DNA of 64,000 bases from Aricia agestis. Its lineage: Eukaryota > Arthropoda > Insecta > Lepidoptera > Lycaenidae. Shown here one piece after another: positions 34,381 to 45,912 of the stretch. The stretch spans positions 30,224,001 through 30,288,000 of the forward strand of contig NC_056428.1 in NCBI RefSeq assembly GCF_905147365.1. The letters run 5' to 3'. The notes beneath the pieces were generated by a model. That model saw only the letters and a program-made list of their open reading frames with translations, ran no database searches and had not been told where the DNA came from. How positions within the stretch are numbered: the stretch's first letter is position 1; the number at the start of each line of letters is the position of its first letter. Made by a program: the position numbers and the translations under genes.

Positions 34381-34453
34381 GGGCCGCGCTACACCGGAAT
34401 GGCAGCGCTGAAAGTGCTCGCCTCGCCGCTGCCATTCCGGTGTAGCGCGGCCC
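34381..34453. mobile_element. 73-bp foldback with 27-bp perfect arms
   Basis: gggccgcgctacaccggaat plus ggcagcg is exactly inverted at 34427-34453 around a 19-base loop. It is flanked by tta / ttaa and lies inside the left arm of the Helitron-like pair, whose right arm lacks it. Confidence 0.85.
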
Positions 34454-34869
34454 TTAATTAATCAAAATACCCAAAAACAGCTGTGCAGTGTGCACATAAT
34501 CTATACTAATATTATAAATGTGAAAGTATCTCTGTCTGTCTGTCTGTCTGTCAGTCTCGCTTTCACGCCAAACGCCAAAACTACCGAACCGATTGTAATG
34601 AAATTTTGTATACAGATGGTCTAAAGCCTGAGAAAGGACATAGGCTACTTTTTTACTGGAAAAAAGGGTTGTAAGGGTCGTAAATTTGTTCAAAAAATTC
34701 ATAATTCATAAACGGCGCCGTGCGTCTTCGACATCGCGCTGACGCTTGCTCAAAAGTCTTTCTATAAGAGGTGGTATCATCTTACATTTAAGTCTCGATT
34801 TTTTTCGATTGTTATATCTATTCTACGGCATTAAATAACTCAGTACTTTATCTGTGCAGGCAGTGACGT

Positions 34870-35025
34870 AACCTTAAGACCAAATTTCACCAACGACTGT
34901 TAAAGTTAATGCTCGAATTAGTATCACGTTAGCTGTTTCGTTTTTCATATGAATGAAAGAGAAGACAGGACATTTTAACAAGCTGTTAACACTAACAGAC
35001 GTTGGTGAAATTGGGGCTAAACCTA
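34870..35025. mobile_element. TIR element with AATTTCACCAACG ends
   Basis: accaaatttcaccaacgact near 34880 pairs with acgttggtgaaattggggct near 35000. The interior holds gttaa-cactaac inversions. About 150 bp, non-coding. Confidence 0.6.
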
Positions 35026-35282
35026 TCAATGATAAATAGTTTATGGGTAAAGTTGTGTAATTGGGGGGCTAAATAAGCTTTAAAATTTGGCATAAAATAT
35101 AAAGTTTAATATAAAAAAATGAAGTACTTATTGTGTGCACACTGCACAGCTGTATTGATTTAAGGGGTACCAGGGTTTTTTTAATAAAAGCTTTTGACAC
35201 CAATTTTGCTGTCATCGCGCGCTGTAAACTGAAGTTCACGCGGACGAAGTCCCGGTCAACAGCTAGTATATTATACATATTT

Positions 35283-35693
35283 ACTAGACGACGCCCGCAA
35301 CTCCGTTGCGCCATAACTCTTTATTCGCGCGGGTTCGGAATACCTCCGGAAAATTGTACATTTTCCGGAGACAAAAAGTATCCTACGTCCAGTGGCGTAA
35401 CTAGAGGGCTGGCAAAATGCCACGGGCCTCCGGCCCAAATGGCAACATTTTTTAAGTACATATTGTTTTATTATTAATGTGACGATTTTTACTGATAGAG
35501 CCCCATCAATTTTCCACGGGCCCCGGATCTTATAGTTACGCCACTGCCTATGTCCTTTTTCGGGACTCTTAAGGATATATGGAGTTATCCATGCCAAATT
35601 TCAGCAAAATCTGTTCAGCAGTTTAGGCGTTATGAGGTAACAGACAGACACACTTTCGCACTTATAATATTATTAGTAAATTAGTAATATCAG
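35283..35693 (-). mobile_element. Helitron-like element, minus, split by a nested insertion
   Basis: On the minus strand it runs from tactaataatattataagtg, cgaaagtgtgtctgtctg through aatttggcatggataac to ggcgcaacggagttgcgggc and gtctagt. The part 35390-35546 is an unrelated insertion. Confidence 0.7.
35390..35546. mobile_element. 157-bp TIR element CAGTGGCGTAACTA with 8-bp TSD
   Basis: The ends cagtggcgtaacta and tagttacgccactg are exact inverses. Flanks cctacgtc (35382-35389) and cctatgtc (35547-35554) differ at one base. The joined site tatcctatgtcctttt matches the uninterrupted relatives near 20490 and 22434. It fits a hAT-type MITE. Confidence 0.8.
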
Positions 35694-36716
35694 TAATTAG
35701 TATATTAGTATGATAATAGTATAAATGCAAAAGTGAATATTGAAGGAATAAGTCTTGAAACAATGATATTAAAATAACTTGCACGTGTTATTTTAGAAAT
35801 ATTCATGCGAGATTAGGTTTAAGCATGATTAATAATCGGCATGTTGATTTCGATACGTTTCCCAATTCCGTCTCAGAAACGAATAAAACGTTAATTCACG
35901 ATTCGAAGATTGGGAATTTTTGCACCCTACAACACAACAGTACCTCGTACCGCCCATATTTTCCTATTTCAGACGATTTTTTAACGTTTTCAACGTGTTT
36001 TCATTAAAACTAGTAAACCGTATTTCACAGCTGATCGCACTCTGACGGACACGTGTTGCCTGAATCTCCCACCCGCCGCGCCACTAGAGATATCCAAGAG
36101 GCCTATAATTAGTTCCTGCAGGTTCTCAATTGGTCCTGAATAGATGGCAATCATGGTGTTTGAGTGTACAGTCGAATGAGGTCATTAAGAGGGTATCCGA
36201 TTTAAGTACTTTTTTCATTAAGAATTAAAGCAAGGCTTGAGCTGTGTTCCTATGTTTTTCTTTTTTTTTGTGTAATTTAGTCAGTTTTATTTTCTGGGTG
36301 TTTGAACACAGAGGAAAATCTGGCCATTTTTTTTGGGTTTTTGGACAAAAGAAAACATAGAACATGCTAATAGTGGCAATAGATATTCAGGAAAAAAAAA
36401 ACATAATTCTACCGGCATTATCCAGGGAGGAAACAAGGGACAACATTTGTATGGAAAAACGGCGGTGTGGACTCCTCTTAACATTGAATTGAAGCTAACT
36501 TTGATGCCGATAGATGGCAGAACCGGACCCTCGATTTTGAAAATATTTAAATAATAATAATTTTAAAGAATTGAAACTCTTGGAAACGGTTATTTCATTA
36601 AAAAGTATTTGGAATATATTAATATTATAACCCAAAGTCAAGTTGATGCAAGAGTTTTTTTTTTAAATAAAGTCATTTGGCTGGTGTGATTTAAATATTG
36701 TTGTAACTTGTATCCT
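35694..36716. other. Intergenic, no gene seen
   Basis: Mostly unique AT-rich DNA. gatatccaagaggcctata at 36085-36103 is the inverse of tataggcctcttggatat at 32207-32224, hinting at another shared repeat. Short open frames around 36290-36550 lack recognisable domains or splice context. Confidence 0.45.
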
Positions 36717-36880
36717 GGGCCCGTACCACGAAACTGTTTTGAGACTCAAACAATCGTACGAGAATGCCGCATCCTACTCTATTCTCTAACAAACGAGAAG
36801 TTACGTTGTTACTTGTTAGAGCAGACGCGGCATTCTCAGCCGATTGTTTAATTATTATCAAAACGGTTTCGTAGTAGGCC
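36717..36880. mobile_element. TIR element GGCCCGTACCACGAAACTGTTTTGA
   Basis: gggcccgtaccacgaaactg and the inverse caaaacggtttcgtagtagg, then caatcg-tgagaatgccgc and its inverse gcggcattctcagccgatt. About 160 bp. Confidence 0.7.
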
Positions 36881-37287
36881 TACTGCAACGGCTGAGGGCA
36901 CTAATCTCCATTATTATAATGGAGGTGAGTGGCTGAGGGTTATACTCGCCGCGACATCTAGTGGGATAAATTGGCAATAATTTTCCGCACATTCTAATAA
37001 GAAAGTGAGGAAAATTGTTGTCAATTTTACCTTTGCTCAGGCAATATTTTTGGCTACTTTAACCTTCATTTAAAAAAGGAAATAAAAACTCAACAGTCAC
37101 ATATAAGAAAGTTTATTAATATAAAATGCACTTTGCTACGTAACGTATTCCATTCAAGATATAAACAAATACTCATACACACGAACATGTTTACATTAAA
37201 AAAAAAATACTTCTTCGTAGTTGTAAATATATTATGAGTCATGTAGTATGGTAGGTTAGGTAATTACTTTAGGTATATAGTATACTT

Positions 37288-37970
37288 ACGTGTTATGTGT
37301 ATGTCGCAGTCGACTAGTTAAAAAGGCCATTCAATCAAACAGCTAGCCCTTTGACTGAACAACGCCATACTATCACACGGCCATACGTCCTTTAACCGAC
37401 TTGTTGACTGCGACGTTTAACACTACAGCTAGATGACGCTTAGCCAACTGGTTAAATGGTAAATTATCTAAAGTACCTAACCATGATTTTAGTGCTATTA
37501 TTACTAAAGAGTAATGATAACAAGCAGGGTAATCATACTATATTCTAACTCATTTTGAACCTAATTGCATTAAATACCTTGATGATGCATTTCATAATAC
37601 CGTAATTTCTCCTCGAATATAAGTTTAAATTTTGATTCACTCGTATGTGCCATCATTTCTATCTCTTTAATAATACTTACGTCTTGTAACGTAGTTATAT
37701 TTACGAAAAATATATGAATACACAAAGCACCGGTTAGTTGACGCCATATTGTAAACAAAAAGCACCTAGCGCCGAGGTGGTGAGCGCTGAACTAATTCAA
37801 TCAAACGGTGGCTTTTGAATCAGCTGTAGTGTTGAACGTTTTAAGCGTCTTAAATATTCAATTTAAAAGTTAGACGTGTGATTGAATGGCGTTGTTCAGT
37901 CAAAGGGCTAGCTGTTTGATTGAATGGCTATTTAAACCAGTTGGCTTTGACATATACATACATAACACGT
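37288..37970. mobile_element. 683-bp TIR element, ACGTGTTATGT ends
   Basis: acgtgttatgtgtatgtcgc at the left and acatacataacacgt at the right. The inner symmetry aaggccattcaatcaaacag / tgtttgattgaatggc and cagctagccctttgactga / gtcaaagggctagctg is strong. The central 350 bp are not symmetric. No transposase. Confidence 0.75.
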
Positions 37971-40092
37971 CGGTACATAATCAACAATTAAATATTTTGA
38001 ACCATCGCTCTAAGATACCTACTTCATAGTTTTTCGCCTTAGCTTTACATAGAAAGTAAATAGATATTTAAACAAGATTCTAAAAAAAAAATAAACATGT
38101 GGAAAAAAATATAACACCGAAATTACGTTTCACTAACAATTAATAAAATTAAATATTTATTACTATGCTCCAAGGCAAGAAACGAACCACAAAATATATC
38201 CGTAGATATAAAGACATAATATTATTAGGGAACGTGCGCAACGGATGTCGGCATTCCGAAACTTGCACTCTATGATTAAGGGTCAATTCAGACCGCAACG
38301 CGACGAGGCGTGGCGAGGCGCGGCGCGGCATTAATTTGTATGGATTTAACAGATTTTAATTGCGTGGGACGTCTTGCGAATCTGTCAAATCGGTCTGAAT
38401 CAACCCTAGATAGTACTATCTGGTACTATGTAGTATGTAGTTACTTGACACGTGCTGCAAGTTGCAACCTGGTCCTGCACATTCCCTGAAGTTTTGAAAT
38501 TCGTCTCGTGGAAACATAGGTTTTATAAATTTCGTATTATATATAATAAGTTATAACTTATAAGACTAAATACATGCATACTATATACAAGTAAACTTTG
38601 TCAAGTATAACGCGATGGTTCTGTACATTCGAGTACTGTTACAAAATAAAATAATGAGGTAAACATAACTAGCTCAATTAAATATACTTAAATGAAACCA
38701 TTTGGTTCAGATAGATCAATATTGCACGATCTTGCACTTTACAATCGTATGTGATGATACAATTTATTGCTAATAGCTAAGTACTCGAAAGTACTTTAAC
38801 ATTTTATCTTACAATATTGTCATCCACCCATTTTGGAGATCGAAACGTAATTTACTCCAAAAAGTATTTCATAAGTAACAAGTGTGATAACTGATAATAT
38901 TATTATTTAAAATACAGTCGTGTATGTTACGAACAATGAATGAAATCGGTCATTGAGTAAATGGATAGGCAAAACGACTTTTACTTTCCCTTTCAGTAAA
39001 AATATATGTGCCTTATACATTCAAATACCACCTATTTTGTAATGAGGGATACCAGCTGGTATTCTGAGACACTGAAAGTCTAACCACGAGGCATACATTT
39101 CGCAATGTGACTGTTTTGCTGACACCGTAACAAGTTGTGGCCTAATTTCTTTAACGTTGAATGAGCGATTTCTATCTTTTAGCGTAACAATATATTATTT
39201 AGTGAAAAATAACTAAAATGACAATCGAAAGTTACGCCCTTATTGTAATAGATGGCGCCGCTCGGTTCACCAATAAGAAACACTGGAATGTACGAATAAG
39301 AATCAAATAAGAGAAACATTCGCATACAATATAAAACATCAAGTAAAGCTAGCGAACACATTTTGATGTTGTAAACAATTCTAACAGGAGTTTTACCTAA
39401 GCCCGTTCTGGATTGGGTTTCAGAAGAACCCAAAAGAGTTTGGGCTTCAGGCAAGCCCCTTATAGACTTTATAAATAAGTTAAAATTATGTACGCATTTT
39501 ATAAGCGACACTTAACATACATACGAATTAATATTGCTAAAGAATAAAATATTGCTGATAAGCGAAATCTAATATGTTTTACATGAGTGGTCGAAACAGA
39601 TTATGAAATTTAATTTTACTCGTAACATAATACAGAAAGAGAAAGAAGAGAATGGCACTAAGACGAGTAGGTTTTTACAATCTTGGGGTAGGTATAGATT
39701 TATTAATGTGTACACACTGTCAGTTAACTCTTCTGGCAGGCATTACGAGACCTATCTACAGGTTGATTCAATAACACACAGCCGCAACTTTTGTTCAAAA
39801 TTTTGCTATATTATTGTATATTATTTATAATTAGGTACACATACCATTTAACACATATATTTATCTTATTATAATATAAATGTCGTAATATATTTTTTTA
39901 TCTAAATCTACCAACATGCAGTTCAGCCATGGTGCATAAATACGTTTATTAATCACATCTAAGTTATCTCAATTGTATAGCGCAAATATCTGTCGCACGA
40001 GACTACTTTACATTCCATAAAATTAATAATTATAATCGATGCCAAGATGTCCATTGTACCTACACCTGCTGTATCTACGTGTATTAACGCAA
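37971..40092. other. Mostly unique intergenic DNA
   Basis: AT-rich, with a TIR element at 38279-38407 and no other repeat I can define. The open frame across 39179-39511 is not recognised and has no splice or start context. Confidence 0.5.
38279..38407. mobile_element. TIR element AGGGTCAATTCAGACCG, copy 1
   Basis: agggtcaattcagaccgcaa pairs with cggtctgaatcaaccct. A second, longer copy is at 48416-48568. The GC-rich left half (gaggcgtggcgaggcgcggc) is not mirrored. Confidence 0.7.
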
Positions 40093-40212
40093 TGCATGTG
40101 TCGTAGGATGATTTGATAAATCCGTGTTTTCGCGAAATCCCTAGAATTTTCGCGAAAATTCTAGGGATTTCGCGAAAACACGGATTTATCAAATCATCCT
40201 ACGACACATGCA
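40093..40212. other. Perfect 120-bp palindrome without spacer
   Basis: Every base of 40093-40152 is complementary to 40153-40212, with the centre in ttttcgcgaaaa. Each arm contains tgcatgtgtcgtaggatgat at the outside and cgcgaaatccctagaatttt at the inside. No TIR-type neighbour or target duplication is evident. It is either a very young foldback insertion, an inverted duplication, or an assembly artefact. Confidence 0.9.
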
Positions 40213-41254
40213 AGTCTTAGACCCCAGATCCAACGATAGTGCCACCAGATATTTTTACCACCTAAAAAAACTAGTTTTATGGTTTGGTATTTGGTGACGC
40301 GAGAGTGAGACGTGATGCCCTAAGGGCGGATGTTTTTTGTCCTTCTTCTTCTAGGCAATTGCTTAATTTGAGGGTTAATCCGTCACTGGGCTTGGCTAGT
40401 TCTTATTTGGGCCCCGTCAAACATCAAAAATGTTTGGCAAGGTGGTTCAGGAATGCTCTGCACTGATGTCTTGATTAAGAGGTCTAAGCCAGACCAACGA
40501 CAATTAATTTCCACATTGATTTACTATGACAATGATTTTCATCGACAGTCAATTATACTAAAGCCCAGCCGTGGGCACGGCGAAGCTATATTAACTATAC
40601 TTATATTATGCACGCCAAATCCATTGCATTTTATCGTCATAAAGCACATGAAAATCAATCGGAATCTACGACATCCTTTTACTAAATTCCATCTAAAGGT
40701 AAGCCACATTGCTCCATTGGCATGCCACATTTGCGTTACGACAAGCGACAATCGATACGGTGGCGTAGGAATATACATTATACAAGGCCCGACGATGTAA
40801 CGCAGCAATGTGGCATAACATCATATATAATGTACATAAAATATCTCAGTAGCGGCCACATAACGGAGCGGTGTGACTTACTCTATTTTGAAGTAACTAT
40901 TACAACCCAGAGTGAGAGTTTTTGTCATTTATTACTGTTTTAAAATACAATAAGTGGATATGCCATCTAAAAGTTGCCATTGTTTGCCACTACAGGAGTC
41001 GTTTCGATGCCATACATATTATTGTAGTTGTTCACAGCACACGAAGTGACAAGAACTTACATTCGATCCTCAGGCCAAAAATGATGGAAGTCTTACTTGG
41101 CATGTACAAACACAAAGCATGCCTAGTTCGCCTCATACGCACTGGCAATATGACAGTAACCTAATATTATCCGAGTTAATAAAAAATAATAAATCTAAAG
41201 AAGACGTGGATTATTTTAGACCGGGAACTGCCTGATTCACATGCCAATTACATA
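40213..41254. other. No gene established
   Basis: Somewhat GC-richer than its neighbours around 40300-40800, with several overlapping short open frames on both strands. None shows a known domain. It could include a decayed element. Confidence 0.4.
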
Positions 41255-41524
41255 AAGGTGCTCCCTTACCGGGAGCATTCGGGTGTAATGTAACATTATA
41301 GATTCGACTTATATATACATAGCATTAAGTTCACTTCATTGTCACGTAGCGTTGACGTTAAAAGTTGTATCAAGAATCAAGATATTATCACGATATTATA
41401 CATTGCATCATTACAAGGTGCGCGTTGTAATACTCGGTTGTCCTGATCTCCTCTTTTTCTGATGTAATGCGCGACTCTGTAATGTTACATAACAAGTGAA
41501 TGCTCCCCGTGAGGGAGCACCTTA
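41255..41524. mobile_element. 270-bp TIR element AAGGTGCTCCCTNNCGGGAGCATTC
   Basis: aaggtgctcccttaccggga with gcattc and the inverse gaatgctccccgtgagggag with caccttaa; taatgtaacatta and taatgttaca continue the symmetry. Confidence 0.75.
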
Positions 41525-42290
41525 ATATGTCAGTTGTTTGTAAGAATATTATGTCGAACCATAACAATTTTTATCGGACAAAATTCAAAGCGCGCTACCA
41601 CTGGCTTAAAGTTTTTAAGTTAACGTTATTATACTATTTATAAGACGCTGATACTACCGTATGACGTATCCTATAAATGTTCGATTATTTGAAACAGTTA
41701 TTATAAAAGCAAGTGTTGTATAATGTATATACCCTGCCAAGTGATTTTAGTTACAAACAACGAAAAATAATTCTTATCCTTTCTTAAATCCAAATCTAAA
41801 GTTGTTATAATGACTTAAATCACTATTAAAATAAGATAGCGCATTCGAAAGCAACAGCACAGAAAGCTAGTAGAAACGAGTTCCCGAAGATTTAGATGTA
41901 AAAATCACAATTTTTAAATTCGGGAAGACTGATTTCTTGGCCCCCGGTATACAATTTTAAAGGAACCAGTCGTGCGCTTGTAAAAGGTATAATTAAGTGA
42001 CTTAAACAGTCGATAAACATTTCCAAATCAAGTGTGCACATAACTGGTTAAATTTTAGATAAATATGGCAGTTTTGTTTAATTCTTTTATGCAGTCGTTG
42101 TCCTTAGTTAATCTAAAATACGTAAATGCCATCCAAAAGAACTAGTGATTCGAAAAATCTATTGAAATATTATTTTCTTCGTGTTTACTTTGAGCGTTGT
42201 TTGAAAATCCTAAGTATATTATATTATCCACAGCCACCAATTTATACATAGTAAAACAGTGTAAATATCACACAGTAGAGTCACTTGGGT

Positions 42291-42615
42291 TGGTTTTATC
42301 GCTAAGCGTTTCGGCAGCGCCGTTGGAGCGCACGCGTCCATAGATAATGTGTATTTTTTAAAATGAAATAAGGGGGCACACGAGCAAACGGTTCACCTGA
42401 TGGAAAGCAACTTCCGTCGCCCATGGACACTCGCAGCATCAGAAGAGCTGCAGGTGTGTTGCCGGCCTTTTAAGAGGGAATATGGTAATAGGGGAGGGTA
42501 AGGAAGGAAATAGGAAAGGATAGGGAAGGGAAAAGGGTAGGGGATTGGGCCTAGCGTTTTATAGTCGAACGCGCGGGCTCCGACGGCGCTGCCGAAACGC
42601 TTAGCGATAAAACCA
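42291..42615. mobile_element. TIR element TGGTTTTATCGCTAAGCG carrying a SINE-like copy
   Basis: tggttttatcgctaagcgtt with tcggcagcgccgt at the left is inverted at 42577-42615 with almost no mismatch. The middle is mostly occupied by the SINE-like sequence at 42353-42550. Confidence 0.8.
42353..42550 (-). mobile_element. SINE-like repeat, copy 3 of 6, 5'-truncated and nested
   Basis: Runs on the minus strand from ggcccaatcccctac to the A-rich tail (ccttatttcatttt). The whole 5' third (acgtgggagagcc ... gtttaccgg) is absent, as expected for incomplete retroposition, although a later deletion is equally possible. Confidence 0.75.
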
Positions 42616-45214
42616 GCCATAAGAGTGTCCTTGAAATCACGACACCGAGACAAGTTTTACACGAGTCGTCTGATTCTGAGGGGACACGAAGGTGATCTAC
42701 TGTATATTATTTATACTATGATTTAAGTGCAGAAGTTATTATCTCTGAAGAACTAACCTGAATTATTATAGGCTTATCTCTTAAGCTTATACACATTACT
42801 GTTCTTGCAATTCACGAGGCTATTTACAACGTACAACATCCTATATAATATTATAATTTAGTTATTGAATACAAGTGTGGTGAATTTTTTAAAAGATAGT
42901 TTCTTAAGAGAATATAGGATTGACATAATATTTTAGGGATACGAGTAAGTCTAAAGGCCCCTCTCCACACCATGATGGATATTCATGATTGTGAACACGT
43001 TTAGGTATAAATCGACGTCGATCATGGGCAATTACCGAAAATTTTGTTAACGGGTTCGTTATCACTTATCGCTAGTAGTTCATCTGCCAATGTGGGAGAC
43101 CACAGAAGCATAATACGCCTCTGACAAGATCAAGTAGGTATGTCAAAGTAAGTTTAAATACTGTAATGACTTTGACTTACGAGTTTTTTTCTGAAATCCA
43201 AATTCTCCTAACAAAGTCCTTATAGCTCGTGAATAACAAGAATGTCCTAAATCTAGAACTCTACAATGGTTATATTAATCCTAGGGGTACTACAAAGGAA
43301 AACATTGGGTTTGACAATGTCAAGACATCGTAGACAATGTCATTTTACATCACATTGACTATTTTTGCATACAGCTCTTTATAACATTAAACATCGAATG
43401 AAGCCCAATTATTTATGATATGTTACTTATTTAAAGTCCAGGTTAAGTTAGACTAAAAATATCTAATAATATAATATTTTGGGATAAAACATTAAAATTT
43501 TTATAATATGATATTGAATAAGTAAATTAAAAAGTCCGTAATAGGGTAGGGGTAGGTCCGTAATTTGGGTAAATTTTGAAAGGTTCAGATCTGATCAAAT
43601 ATATGTATAAGTAACGAATAATAATTAAAATAATAATTAAATAATTATATAATATTATGATTTCCAGACATGTAGACGCTGTTCTAGTCACAATAAGTAA
43701 TTATTATTAGACATTCAATTATTATTATCATCTAAGCTTCATGCTTAAAGTCGAATTAAATATTTCATTTTTATATCCATTAAAGAAATGCTTAGATAAT
43801 ATTATATTACAATACAATATTTAACTCTATAGATTTAGTATTATTATTTTATTACTAAACCTGGTTCACGCTAACATTTATTACTTGCTAGTTGTAAATC
43901 ATGTTATAGTCCCTTACTAATAAAAGTCTTTACAAAATGAATAACTATACAAGGTTTTGTCTTGTACATTGGAAAAGTCACATGACAGTCAAAGACAGCA
44001 CTCGTACAGCAATCCTGTCGTGTAAATATTTTATTAGTCGGGGAGGTAGTGTCGAATAAAATTTATAAAATTGTCAACTAAACTTGAAACACGAATATAT
44101 ATGAAGCCTAAATATTAATTTCGAGTCAACACGTGTTAAATATTTAACGATGATTTGTTTAAGTAAATAAATTTGTAATAGTCATACTAAGTATATAAAA
44201 CGTATTTTGTAATAGATAATAGCCGTTTAAAAAGCTAGCTTAAAATATAAACACTTAAAGTTAGATAATATAAGAAATGCTCAAAATTAACTATAATAAT
44301 AATCAGCCTATATAGCATAAAATAGATTTAAATAACATATACTATCATACTAACAGTGTAACAACAACAAAATATAAATAATAAGTGCTCTTGTTTAAAA
44401 CAAAATGCGACTGATGTGTAGAATCAACTTGCAAAGTACTCTAAAATAAGCTAATAAAAAGTTTCAAAATAAAAAATAAAAAGTGTGCAACGGTGAACAT
44501 AAAAATACAAAACTTGCACCAATAATTAGTACACACTGAAACTTAAACCAAACGGAATGAGAGAGTATATTGTGATAGTATAAGATTTTCGTGTATAATA
44601 GCATAATATTATATATAAATAATCATTAATATCTTACAAATAAAAAATATGTCGGCATCTTTATGCATTCGTTGAATTCAATAGACAAAGACTTGTAATT
44701 TAATGCGAAAGCTGTCGCACAGAGAAATGTCAAAGAAATTAATTCCGTAACATAATAACAGATTGCGGATTCCATTTTTCCACGGATTGCTATTGATGCT
44801 CAATAATAATAATTTACCAAACAATAACTGGAAAAAAGAATGAGACCCACAAATCTGTTCCACATTCCACGGTGGTGATTATGGATACGTAATAGATTTT
44901 TGGCTGACGCTATATCGTTTATGGCTTGTCTCTGAAACCAGCGCTTGTCTAAAGATCCGACATAAAGTCAGGTAACGCGATGCACACCCTTAAAACTAGG
45001 TCGTGCTGGCGTCGGTGGGATCCACCACAATAAATAAGTCAAACGCGTCTACCGCGATGGCACAACACGATCGCTTGGCGACCGATAAATCTCTAATAAG
45101 CAACAGAACACGCCGAAATTAATTAAAGCGATGTGTGTTGACTCGGCTACTCTTTGGCTTGTCACACGTTCACTTGCGCGAGAGTTTTTGGCTCCTGGGA
45201 GCGGGTTTGGCTTG
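42616..45214 (-). other. luna: Repeat-poor AT-rich block, probable luna 3' UTR and flank
   Basis: 2.6 kb directly after the luna stop codon contains no element family seen elsewhere in the window, in contrast to both sides. Several minus-strand aataaa-type signals occur (for example the complement of tttatt at 43850-43855), so the true cleavage site cannot be chosen from sequence alone. Confidence 0.4.
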
Positions 45215-45390
45215 CTACGCGTGTCTCTTGGCGTGGAGGGCGAGGTGGTCGGAGCGGGAGAAGCAGCGGTCGCAGTGGCGGCAGCGGAAGGGCTTGGCTC
45301 CGGTGTGCTTGCGGTAGTGCCGCGTCAACTCGTCAGATCGCGCGAATCTCCACTCGCAGCCTTCCCACGAACACTTGTACGGCTTCTCGC
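45215..45390 (-). CDS. luna: luna (KLF6/7-type), terminal coding exon with fingers 2-3
   Basis: The acceptor tttccag ends at 45391 and the stop tag is at 45215-45217. The exon begins with the last two bases of the glycine codon in the HTGEKP linker, then PYKCSWEGCEWRFARSDELT (finger 2), the linker HTGAKPF, and finger 3 with CDRCFSRSDHLALHAKRH, ending KRHA. These are the KLF C-terminal fingers, which bind GC/CACCC boxes; RSDELTR and RSDHLAL helices read GCG and GGG-type triplets in KLFs. The last finger ends ALHAKRHA where KLF6/7 proteins have ALHMKRHL. Among KLFs the end a few residues after the last histidine fits KLF6/7, and the exon at 58685-58853 confirms the subgroup. Confidence 0.92.
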
Positions 45391-45445
45391 CTGGAAACGA
45401 CCGGGTTTTTTTAAGTAAAATTTTTAGAAGTGTAGGATAATATTT

Positions 45446-45625
45446 AAGGTAATCGTCCACTTATCGGTATCGGATGCACCCAACGGAATGCCTCAAACTA
45501 AAATCCGTTGCGTGCGGAGCGGTTTAGTGGACGTTGTTGTAAGCGTTCGTATACAAGGCAAACTAAAAACCGTTGCGTGCGATGCGTCCGATGCGTGCGA
45601 TGCCGACAAGTGGTCGCTTACCTTT
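45446..45625. mobile_element. TIR element AAGGTAAGCGNCCACTTGTCGG in luna intron
   Basis: aaggtaatcgtccacttatc at the left and gacaagtggtcgcttacctt at the right; inner gttgcgtgcg repeats. About 180 bp, immediately upstream (on the gene's strand) of the terminal exon. Confidence 0.75.
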
Positions 45626-45683
45626 ATAGAGTTTCTTGACTCTTAGACCTCGGTATAGTAAAATTTGAATGGTATTAAATTTT

Positions 45684-45852
45684 GTACCATCTAGGAAATT
45701 GATTCCTAGGCAGTTGACGGACCTACGTCATGTGGTCGGCTTATGTCAATTCAATGAGCTGTGATCACTGATCGGTCTGATGGGTTTGACTTAACGCGAC
45801 CAAATTACTTTGGTCCTCCCTCCTCCTAGGAATCAACTTCTCTGATAGTACA
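45684..45852. mobile_element. TIR element GTACCATCNAGGAA, copy 2
   Basis: gtaccatctaggaaattgat and inverse atcaacttctctgatagtac; the same family as 17817-17978. Confidence 0.75.
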
Positions 45853-45912
45853 TTAACTTCAAATACAAAAAACATACTTTTTTTGCTATTTCGTTACGAC
45901 TCCCAACGCTTC

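Larger units (their letters stand above)
34266..35264. mobile_element. Two Helitron-like 3' ends in inverted arrangement
   Basis: The left edge ctagctgttgcccgcgactt (34266) is the complement of the right edge aagtcccggtcaacagctag (ending about 35262). Inversion continues inward through gtccgcgtg, agcgcgcg, ttggtgtcaaa, aaccctgg and acagctgtgcagtgtgcaca (around 34475-34495 and 35131-35150). A plus-strand 5' tip starts at 34500, so two copies of one family meet here. Confidence 0.6.

Noticed and set aside
38149..38331. Frame with RASPRLVALRS-like start
   Set aside because: It overlaps the GC-rich half of the inverted-repeat element at 38279-38407.
40284..41164. Cluster of short plus-strand frames
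   Set aside because: No recognisable domains, overlapping frames in several phases, and no splice support; left as unassigned.
45131..45418. Plus-strand frames rich in glycine and arginine
   Set aside because: Antisense to the luna finger exon; the minus strand has splice sites and conserved fingers.
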